From: an uncultured Lactobacillus sp.
Lineage (GTDB): Bacteria; Bacillota; Bacilli; Lactobacillales; Lactobacillaceae
Direction of reading: 5' to 3'
Assembly (NCBI GenBank): GCA_945281075.1
Contig: CALYQE010000023.1
Coordinates: forward strand, 1-19,381
DNA length: 19,381 bases
This document shows positions 8,125-14,280 of the stretch, in pieces. The translations under genes and the position numbers were made by a program. Position 1 is the first letter of the stretch, and the number at the start of each line of letters is the position of its first letter. The notes below the pieces were generated by a model that saw only the letters and a program-made list of their open reading frames with translations, did not search any database and was not told where the DNA came from.

Positions 8125-8499
8125 TTAGGTCCACTTCCCAGAGTAGGTTGCTAAAGTTATCAATCATGAGGACTCGTCTGTTGGCCAGTAATACATCATG
8201 GACAGATTTTCGGTTAGTATTTGAGCAACCTTGCGGCCAAAAAACTTTACGGCTATAGGCAAGACTTTAAGCTTACGAGCCGGGTGGCAAGCTAGACAGC
8301 AAGTGCATTAGAAGTCACCCTCAAGCACGGCTAGGAGAATGAAATCGACAGACTGACAAATGGTATGAATTTGGTGATTTTGCGGAGTAGTAAAGTCTAA
8401 ATTAAGTACTAAGGCAGTCTGGTCCGTAATACAATTTAATACATTGCTTTTGGTCTCCCTTCTATTCGAAGATTGGTAATTAAATATTAGTAAGACCAA
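8125..8499 (-). pseudogene. IS1182-family transposase N-terminal remnant
   Basis: Minus-strand translation from an ATG at 8499 gives residues resembling the start of IS1182-type transposases: LNLDFTTPQNHQIHTICQ (family: polar N-terminus then L-D-F-x-x-P-x-NH-x-x-x-x-I). After an in-frame stop (GDF-stop, 8310-8308) the same frame continues with HPARKLKVL, FFGRKVAQILTENLSMMY, matching the family's Y-HP-x-x-x-LK-x-x-L ... F-S-GRK-I-x-x-x-x-ENLPM-x-W core. Another stop follows and the frame ends at 8125. Only about 120 of some 450 residues remain, with no catalytic domain and no visible terminal inverted repeats, so it is an old, truncated insertion. It fills nearly all of the 460-bp gap before the GntP gene, and nothing else was seen there. 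Confidence 0.7.
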
Positions 8500-8564
8500 G
8501 AGAGAATGTATACAGAAAAATAGCTTTTCCGGACTTTTCCCAGCAAGTTTTTATTAGGCTAGCG

Positions 8565-9875
8565 TTACACGATGCCTAAACTAAACATAAGGTATCCAAT
8601 CACCATAGCAATAAATGGATTGACTACACAAGTTACGAAGATATATGGATAAGAATCTCTTAGTTTCACATGAGCTACAGAGCTGGCAACGACTGGTCCG
8701 CTTGAAAACGGCGAGCAACCTGTCCAGCCAGATGACATCACCGCTAATCTGTGTAAGGCACTAAAATTAAGGTTCATCATCGTCAGATGCTTGCCAAATG
8801 AATTAAGCCAAATGCCAATACCACCACTAGCAGAGCCAGAAATTCCCGACGCAATACTTACAATTAGCATAGAAATCAAGTAAATATTCGAGTGACTGTT
8901 TGATATTGCTTTGACAATGTTAGCAAATTGTGGTGATATTGTGGCTACACCGCCAAAGGCAACGACGGCAGATGTTGTCATCAATGCATTGATTCCATTT
9001 TGTGTCCCTGTTTCAAGCGTTTTACTGATGTGACTGCGCAGTTGTTTGTAAAAAAGAATGAACGCCAATACATTAGCTGTAAACATGGCTAGAACAACTG
9101 AGAAGTTGGCATCAAACTTATTTTTAAGGATAAAAATCAAAGTAAGCATAACAATAATTGGCAGAATAGCTACCCAAAAATTCAATTTCTGGTCACCTTT
9201 AGTAGTTTTTTTAATACTTGTTGGATCAAGGTTAATAAAGTATTCGCCATTTCTCCTACACTTTTTCTTTGAATGTTTCAAGTAGATATAGTTCGCTGTG
9301 AAAACATATATGCCGCAAACAATTCCAATAATTGGACCTGCATAAATATTAGTATGAAAGTACTGCGTAGGCATAATATTTTGGATTTGCGGGCTACCTG
9401 GCAAAGTCGTCATACAAATTGTTGCTGCAATTCCCAGAATGGTTGCCGGAAAAAGCTTAATCGGGATATCTGCTTCTTTAAATAAAATTACGGCAATTGG
9501 ATAAAGCGTAAAAGCTACTAAGTAGGTCATAATTCCGCCGTATGAAAGAATTAATGTAACCACTAACAAAACCAAAATTACGCTGTTTTCACCAATTTTA
9601 TTAACTAAAGTTGAAGCAATTTTTGATGCTGCTCCGCTGTCCGACATTACCGCTCCAAACAAGGCAGACAGGAAAAAAATTAAGAAGAAGTCTTTAACAT
9701 AATTGCCCATGGTAAGACCATACCCCTGCGAGAGGCCTTTCCATAAGTCGACACCCCCAAGCAAAATTGCTGCCAAAGATGCGATTAAAGAAGCAGGAAT
9801 CATATTGACGCCCTTAAAAATCAAAAAGACTAAAAGAGCAATTGCTACAACTATGCTTATTATATACATCGTCAT
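8565..9875 (-). CDS. GntP-family gluconate/organic-acid permease
   Basis: 436 aa with a continuous pattern of membrane helices and one hydrophilic loop around residues 205-235 (HSKKKCRR). Diagnostic GntP-family elements are GAVMSDSGAASKIA near residue 75, a GGIMTYLVAFTLYPIA stretch near 113, PATILGIAATICMTTLPGSPQIQN near 145, and a glycine/serine-rich ASGISGSASGGIG near 350. The family imports gluconate and related sugar acids, or short hydroxyacids such as 3-hydroxybutyrate, by proton symport. The ATG at 9875 has GAAGGGA upstream, inside the end of the ENS2 gene. Only 4 bp separate them, so the permease is translationally coupled to ENS2 and probably imports its substrate (inference). No clear terminator was seen downstream, where the IS remnant begins. 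Confidence 0.85.
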   Translation of the reverse strand: MTMYIISIVVAIALLVFLIFKGVNMIPASLIASLAAILLGGVDLWKGLSQGYGLTMGNYVKDFFLIFFLSALFGAVMSDSGAASKIASTLVNKIGENSVILVLLVVTLILSYGGIMTYLVAFTLYPIAVILFKEADIPIKLFPATILGIAATICMTTLPGSPQIQNIMPTQYFHTNIYAGPIIGIVCGIYVFTANYIYLKHSKKKCRRNGEYFINLDPTSIKKTTKGDQKLNFWVAILPIIVMLTLIFILKNKFDANFSVVLAMFTANVLAFILFYKQLRSHISKTLETGTQNGINALMTTSAVVAFGGVATISPQFANIVKAISNSHSNIYLISMLIVSIASGISGSASGGIGIWLNSFGKHLTMMNLNFSALHRLAVMSSGWTGCSPFSSGPVVASSVAHVKLRDSYPYIFVTCVVNPFIAMVIGYLMFSLGIV

Positions 9876-9879
9876 ATTT

Positions 9880-11064
9880 TTATCCCTTCATTTCGTATTT
9901 TTTAACTTTATCCCAGTCCAAATTAATGCCCAAACCAGGCTTGTCCTCTGGTAAAAGATAGTTCATCGCTTTATCTTTGACAAATGACTTTTCCAGAATA
10001 TCTGTCCTTAACGGGTTAAAGTTAACTTCATCTTCAACTGGGTAAGCGTTAGGTATCGCTGCCGCCATTTGTAAACTTGCGGCAAAATGTACAGCAGAAC
10101 CAAAAGAGTGCATTGACACGCGTTTATAATGTGCTTCTGCTGCAGCTGCTATTTTCTTAGTAGCAGTGAAGCCTCCGCACCAACCAATATCAGGTTCCAA
10201 AATATCCAAGTAGTGACTATTAGTAATTTTCGCAAAGTTGAAAATATTTTGTTCGCCTTCAAAGCCCATGATTGCAACTTCTGGAAATACTTCATGCAAC
10301 TTTTCATACCCTTCAACATTTTCAAATGGATATGGTTCTTCTATGCAATTTAACCCAATTTTCTTCAGCCTTCCAACAACCTTATTGAATATTTCTGGCG
10401 TCCAAGCTGAATTAGCATCAACGATTATTCTACTGTCCGGTCCGACTATTTTTCTTAAAAGAGCGATTCGTGCAATGTCCTCATTAAGTGTTACACTATC
10501 CGATTGGTCTGCAGAATACTTGCACGGGCTGCCATCAATATTATTAACCCGGCCAATCTTAATCTTGAATGTCCTGTAACCTTGATTTACCCAGCTTTTA
10601 ACTGCGCTGGTTAAATCATATTCATTAGTATGAAAATAAAATCCACCTGATGCATATGAAGAAACCTTATTAGTGTGACCACCTAGTAACTTATATACCG
10701 GCATTTTACAAATTTTACCAAATAAATCCCATAAGGCTATGTCAATTCCGCTTATTGCGCCCTCAACAAGTCCTCTTCTACCGTGGGCGATTGTTCGCCA
10801 ATACATTTTTTGATAGAGTTGTTCAATATTTGTGGGATCCTGATTCACCAAAATTGGCTCAAGCTGTTCCTTAATTATCGCACCTTGAATATTTGCAGGA
10901 CTGCCATAGCTCCATGCCTCTCCTATTCCATACAGATCAGTGTTTGTTTCAACTTTCACTAGTAGTGCCTGCCTTGCTGGGTTTGTTCCCATTGCATCAC
11001 TAAACACGCAGTTATCACTATATTGATACTTCAACTGATATGTTTTTACTCCAGTTATTTTCAT
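9880..11064 (-). CDS. Enolase-superfamily enzyme, mandelate-racemase subgroup (ENS2)
   Basis: 394 aa. Capping domain residues 1-125 include HGRRGL and AISGIDIALWDLFGK, followed by a TIM barrel. Active-site residues read from the sequence: K167-x-K169 (FKIKIG), metal ligands D216 (VDAN), E242 (IEEP) and probably E269 (GFEGE). D292 (EPDIGWCGG) and H319 (MHSFG) are 27 residues apart, giving the standard Asp-His dyad. Both acid/base faces are therefore intact, which fits racemases, dehydratases and cycloisomerases. The RGL and VHFAASLQMAAAIP elements recall galactarolactone cycloisomerases (Agrobacterium Gci type), though substrate assignment is uncertain. A polar insertion at residues 172-194 follows the Lys-x-Lys strand. 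The ATG at 11064 has GGAGG. It sits between the L-hydroxyacid dehydrogenase and the GntP permease in one leftward operon. Confidence 0.85.
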   Translation of the reverse strand: MKITGVKTYQLKYQYSDNCVFSDAMGTNPARQALLVKVETNTDLYGIGEAWSYGSPANIQGAIIKEQLEPILVNQDPTNIEQLYQKMYWRTIAHGRRGLVEGAISGIDIALWDLFGKICKMPVYKLLGGHTNKVSSYASGGFYFHTNEYDLTSAVKSWVNQGYRTFKIKIGRVNNIDGSPCKYSADQSDSVTLNEDIARIALLRKIVGPDSRIIVDANSAWTPEIFNKVVGRLKKIGLNCIEEPYPFENVEGYEKLHEVFPEVAIMGFEGEQNIFNFAKITNSHYLDILEPDIGWCGGFTATKKIAAAAEAHYKRVSMHSFGSAVHFAASLQMAAAIPNAYPVEDEVNFNPLRTDILEKSFVKDKAMNYLLPEDKPGLGINLDWDKVKKYEMKG

Positions 11065-11102
11065 TTTTCCTCCAAATAGTTATTAATTTCACAAATATTA
11101 CT

Positions 11103-11134
11103 AAAAGAAAAAGCAAGCTTTTTCTTCACTTGCT
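11103..11134 (-). terminator. Intergenic hairpin/attenuator between the dehydrogenase and ENS2
   Basis: On the minus strand, directly after the dehydrogenase stop, AGCAAG (11134-11129) can pair with CTTGCT (11117-11112) around an 11-base loop. The run TTTTTCTTTT follows. The 6-bp stem is short, so partial termination is more likely than a full stop. The same bases can form an alternative 9-bp hairpin (AGAAAAAGC/GCTTTTTCT). No convincing promoter was seen between it and ENS2. Confidence 0.5.
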
Positions 11135-11136
11135 GA

Positions 11137-12069
11137 CTAGAACTGACTAGTCTTTACAATTCGCTCCTTTACAGCGTCAACCGCTTTTTGATACTTCTCC
11201 TTTTCATTATCACTTAAGTTCAATTCGCAGCGCTTTAAAATACCATCTGCACCCAAGACCACGGGCCAACTCAAGTAAAGATCATTCTTAGTATCATAAT
11301 TTGAAACTGGAACAACTGCATGGGCGTCACTGAAAATGTCTTCAATTAACCGCCAAGCAGTTGAAGCTATTGCCCAGTTCGTGTAACCTTTACCTTTTGA
11401 AATGACTTTGGAACTATGGTTTGGCTCTGTGCTCAATGAATCTTGTTCCTCTTTAGTAAAATATTGATCTGCACGTTTTCCAGCTACAAAAACCGTTGAC
11501 CAAGCTGTAAACTGCTCTGCTCCATGCTCTGCAATAACATAACCATGAACATTATGTGGATCAATGTCAAGTTTTTCCGCAACAAAACGTTTCATTCTTG
11601 AGGTGTCAAGGAACGTGCCAGTGCCAAAAACATGATTCTTAGGAAGACCTGTGTATTTTGCGTATAAATCAACTATAACATCACACGGATTAGTAATGTT
11701 TAGCAAAATTCCATTAAAGCCTGAATTTTTGATTTTTGTACCGATTTCGCGCACTCCAACAGTATTTTCCTCCAACTCAGCCTGCCGGCTACCAGTTCTT
11801 GCAGTAGCACCAATATCACCAAAAGCAGAAACAATTAGATCAAAATTTTTTAATTTGGACCAGTCATTCTTACTATTCCAATCTGCCTTTTGAACTTTGA
11901 CTGTAAAATGATCTCTCGCTACCGCATCGTGTAAATCACGGTATTCAGACTCGATTTTTTCTTTTTTACGATCAAACAGAAGAAGCTCACTAGCAGTCCC
12001 ATGAGTAAACAAGGTGTAGGCAACTGTAGCACCGACATGTCCTAAACCAATAATTGCAACTTTATGCAT
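11137..12069 (-). CDS. L-2-hydroxyacid dehydrogenase, L-2-hydroxyisocaproate dehydrogenase-like (LDH superfamily)
   Basis: 310 aa, full length for the LDH/MDH fold. NAD site: GLGHVG at residues 8-13 with acidic D33 at the end of strand 2. Catalytic residues by family pattern: R95 (GSRQAELEEN, mobile-loop arginine), N127 (NITNP), D155 and R158 (LDTSRMKR, the D-x-x-R pair that holds the carboxylate) and H182 (EHGAEQF). The layout is closest to the L-HicDH branch (GTGTLLDTARMQR, GEHG-x-SQF-x-AWS, GKGYTS-x-G-x-A), which reduces branched or bulky 2-keto acids rather than pyruvate. In this operon it likely handles a 2-keto sugar-acid product or a hydroxyacid imported by the GntP permease (inference). 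The ATG at 12069 has AGGGGGAT upstream. It is the first gene of the unit, behind a cre box. Confidence 0.88.
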   Translation of the reverse strand: MHKVAIIGLGHVGATVAYTLFTHGTASELLLFDRKKEKIESEYRDLHDAVARDHFTVKVQKADWNSKNDWSKLKNFDLIVSAFGDIGATARTGSRQAELEENTVGVREIGTKIKNSGFNGILLNITNPCDVIVDLYAKYTGLPKNHVFGTGTFLDTSRMKRFVAEKLDIDPHNVHGYVIAEHGAEQFTAWSTVFVAGKRADQYFTKEEQDSLSTEPNHSSKVISKGKGYTNWAIASTAWRLIEDIFSDAHAVVPVSNYDTKNDLYLSWPVVLGADGILKRCELNLSDNEKEKYQKAVDAVKERIVKTSQF

Positions 12070-12097
12070 TTGATATCCCCCTATACTTTTTCGTATT

Positions 12098-12117
12098 TCT
12101 CAGTTAATCTCAGTTTA
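12098..12117. repeat. Two-copy 10-bp direct repeat in the dehydrogenase leader
   Basis: TCTCAGTTAA at 12098-12107 is followed directly by TCTCAGTTTA at 12108-12117, with a further TCT after it. The copies have a 10-bp helical period and differ at one base. They lie between the cre box/-10 region and the ribosome site of the L-hydroxyacid dehydrogenase. This could be a binding site for a regulator contacting one face of the helix, perhaps the adjacent GntR protein, but nothing proves it. Confidence 0.45.
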
Positions 12118-12151
12118 TCTTAATAGCGCTTTCAGACATACTCACAATTTT
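12112..12151 (-). promoter_or_regulatory. Promoter of the L-hydroxyacid dehydrogenase operon with embedded cre box
   Basis: On the minus strand a TTGTGA -35 candidate (12148-12143) is separated by about 16-20 bp from TATTAAGATA, which supplies the -10. Between them lies TGAAAGCGCTATTA (12134-12121), a cre box matching TGNAANCGNWNNCA at every fixed position but the penultimate C. CcpA bound between -35 and -10 would directly block RNA polymerase. Confidence 0.6.
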
Positions 12152-12180
12152 TTCATGAGTAGTCCAAAAAGTTCACCATC

Positions 12181-12849
12181 TTAAAATGTTTTATAGTCAA
12201 TATCTTGATGAGATATGCTCCTAAGTGCAACATTCTGTGAATTCTTGATGTGCTTGACCAAAGCTGCCACAGCTTCTTTTTTGTTATTGTCCTGTATTGC
12301 TGTGATTACGGCAATATGTTCTCTGGCAGATTCCATATAGCGGGAGTTATGACCTAATTGCATCCTGACTCTTTCTACTTCATCGTCAATCTCCTGAAGT
12401 ACTTTATTGAGGTATTCATTGTTGCAAGAATTACATATTAGGCGGTGAAATTGGTTATCTAATTTAAAAAAAGCCTGGATATATTGATTACTAGACCGTG
12501 ACGACTTTTGTTCGATTAGGCTAAGCATTTTATTCTTGAGGTCCTGCATCGCCATAACATCAATTACATCCCAGTAATTATTCAAAATGAAGGGCTCAAG
12601 GAGCAGTCTAGCTTCATAAGTATGTGCAATACTCATCAAGGAGAGACTTTTGACTTGAACACCCTTTTTAGAAATTACTTTTAGCAGGCCTTCTTCCTCC
12701 AGCTTGTTAAAAGCTTCACGCAATGGCGTTCGACTTACCTTTAAATCTCTTTCAAAATCCGTTTCTCTAATAAACGTCCCTGGTTTCAATTCACAAGTAA
12801 TAATCCTATTTTTAATTTCACGATATATCTGTTCTTTTAAAAGAGACAA
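12181..12849 (-). CDS. GntR-family transcriptional regulator, FCD (FadR-like) subfamily
   Basis: 222 aa. Residues 3-65 are the GntR winged helix (IYREIKNRII ... LKPG ... ETDFERDLKVSRTPLREAFNKLEEEGLL). Residues 75-205 are an all-helical FCD domain with its metal/effector ligands visible: D131 and H135 (LDNQFH), H178 (REHI) and H200 (KHI). FCD regulators commonly control sugar-acid and hydroxyacid operons and bind organic acids through that metal. The start is TTG at 12849, with GGGAGGG six bases upstream. The nearest in-frame ATG (Met-72) would remove the whole DNA-binding domain. It lies 111 bp upstream of the dehydrogenase-ENS2-permease unit, codirectional with it, and divergent from ENS3, so both are likely targets. 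Confidence 0.9.
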   Translation of the reverse strand: MSLLKEQIYREIKNRIITCELKPGTFIRETDFERDLKVSRTPLREAFNKLEEEGLLKVISKKGVQVKSLSLMSIAHTYEARLLLEPFILNNYWDVIDVMAMQDLKNKMLSLIEQKSSRSSNQYIQAFFKLDNQFHRLICNSCNNEYLNKVLQEIDDEVERVRMQLGHNSRYMESAREHIAVITAIQDNNKKEAVAALVKHIKNSQNVALRSISHQDIDYKTF

Positions 12850-12881
12850 TTTTATCCCTCCCCAAGCTTATTATCTACTTT

Positions 12882-12920
12882 ATTATATTTTATCGCTGTA
12901 CTTGGATCCATTGTGTACTT
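12882..12920 (-). promoter_or_regulatory. GntR promoter with flanking TGTACTT repeats
   Basis: TATAAT reads on the minus strand (plus 12882-12887), with a weak TGGATC -35 (plus 12905-12910) about 17 bp upstream. Two direct TGTACTT copies (12897-12903 and 12914-12920), 17 bp apart, flank the -35. Their position would suit autoregulation or joint control of the divergent ENS3 gene. Confidence 0.4.
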
Positions 12921-12935
12921 ATTTCGTATTCTTCT

Positions 12936-12949
12936 TAAATCCGTTTTCT
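12936..12949 (+). promoter_or_regulatory. Possible cre-like site upstream of ENS3
   Basis: The minus strand reads AGAAAACGGATTTA, with two mismatches to the CcpA consensus (first T and penultimate C). It is about 70 bp upstream of the ENS3 start. It is the weakest of the cre candidates in this window. Confidence 0.25.
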
Positions 12950-13017
12950 TTATTTAAAAACAATGGTAAGTTGAACTTGTTAAAAAAAACACAATTAATT
13001 ATCTAGGAGGTTAACTT

Positions 13018-14190
13018 ATGGTTTGGGATTTTGATAAAGATGAAAAATTATCATTTTCTAAAGCAATTGTTTACGATTTAAGTTCAGTTCCCGTAGATCA
13101 TCCATGGCGTGATGCTACTGGTGGCTTTGGCGGAGCAATTCCATTACAATGCTGGGTAGAATTATATGATACGGATGGCAACCATGCTGGTACATTTACG
13201 TCACATGGCATGATTGACAATATTTTTCCACTTATTTTAACTGGTGAAACTAAGAGTTACAGAGATTGGTACAACTTTGTTTACTGGAAGTTAAGAAACT
13301 TTGGTTTCAACTCACCACAAATTACTGACCTGGGACAATTTGATTTGCTAATGCTATGTATCATGGCAACCAGAAGGGACATGCCCCTCTATAAATTTTT
13401 GGGTGCTAAAAAGAACTGGGCATCCGCATATAAGGGCGGTGGCTCATTACTTGCCGATGATGACCTGCTTGTCAGTGACATGACAAGGTTTGTCAAGGAA
13501 GGCTTTACCACAATTAAATTCAAAGTCGGAAGTGATTGGGGCCATAATATGAGTCGCGATATGCGCAGACTTAAAAAAGTTCGTGAGGCCGTAGGTCCTG
13601 ATATTAAAATTGCCATTGATGCCAACCAGGTTTGGAGCAAGGATGATGCAATCAAGTTTGCTAAAATGGCTGAACCATATAACATTGATTGGTTTGAAGA
13701 GCCTATTAACTCACAGCACATGGATGAAATTCAGGAAGTTGTTGATAACTGCTCAATGCAAATCTGTTACGGCGAATCAATGCGAAATTATTATGCACAG
13801 ATTGGCTATGCAGAACACGGCGTTCAAATTCTCGATCCATATATTGGTAGGACACCAAGCATGTGGGAAAACTACAAGACCTCACTTTACTGCAAGGAAC
13901 ACGGCTTAAGGTTCGTTTCTGGCGGTATGACATGGATAAATGCCAGCTTAGGTGCTTTGTATGATGAAGACCAGCTTCTTGAATTTCACGAACCAATGGT
14001 AGGGCCAATGGGTAAGCTTTTAAAGACTAAGTGCGAAATCAAGAATGGTCGTTTCTATTTGCCTGATATTCCAGGACAGGCATTTCGGGTCGATTGGGAC
14101 GTTATTAAAAAGCGCAACCTGCTTAAGAGCATTACTTGGTATAGCAAGGACAATGTTTCTAAAGACTTCCATGTAAAAGGATCATATTAA
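13018..14190 (+). CDS. Divergent enolase-superfamily protein lacking the Asp-His dyad (ENS3)
   Basis: 390 aa, recognisable as an enolase-superfamily barrel by K167-x-K169 (IKFKVG), D201 (IDANQVW), E227 (WFEEP) and E253 (CYGES), with exact 26-residue spacing of the three metal ligands. The other face is abnormal. Where relatives have I-L-Q-P-D, this protein has ILDPY, placing Tyr (Y275) at the Asp position. 27 residues later G302 (FVSGGMTW) replaces the catalytic His. The capping domain is also atypical: the usual IDIALWDxxGK helix is replaced by QFDLLMLCIMATRRD. It could be a one-sided lyase/epimerase relying on Lys, or have altered chemistry, and no named family was recognised. AGGAGG precedes the ATG. 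It is divergent from the GntR gene, is a single-gene unit, and is followed by a terminator. Confidence 0.8.
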   Translation: MVWDFDKDEKLSFSKAIVYDLSSVPVDHPWRDATGGFGGAIPLQCWVELYDTDGNHAGTFTSHGMIDNIFPLILTGETKSYRDWYNFVYWKLRNFGFNSPQITDLGQFDLLMLCIMATRRDMPLYKFLGAKKNWASAYKGGGSLLADDDLLVSDMTRFVKEGFTTIKFKVGSDWGHNMSRDMRRLKKVREAVGPDIKIAIDANQVWSKDDAIKFAKMAEPYNIDWFEEPINSQHMDEIQEVVDNCSMQICYGESMRNYYAQIGYAEHGVQILDPYIGRTPSMWENYKTSLYCKEHGLRFVSGGMTWINASLGALYDEDQLLEFHEPMVGPMGKLLKTKCEIKNGRFYLPDIPGQAFRVDWDVIKKRNLLKSITWYSKDNVSKDFHVKGSY

Positions 14191-14217
14191 GTAAGTCGTT
14201 TTTAATTTAAGAAAAAT

Positions 14218-14262
14218 AAAATGTGATGAAGATTAGCAAAAATAATCAACATCACATTTTTT
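14218..14262. terminator. Bidirectional terminator between ENS3 and gudD
   Basis: AAAATGTGATG (14218-14228) pairs with CATCACATTTT (14250-14260). The stem extends by GATT/AATC after a two-base mismatch, and T6 follows. It serves both convergent genes. Confidence 0.85.
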
Positions 14263-14280
14263 CTAACCTTTCATTTTTGG

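Noticed and set aside
8308..8499. A 63-aa minus-strand ORF as an independent small protein
   Set aside because: Its sequence continues past the stop as the same IS1182-type transposase frame, so it is part of that fossil rather than a gene.
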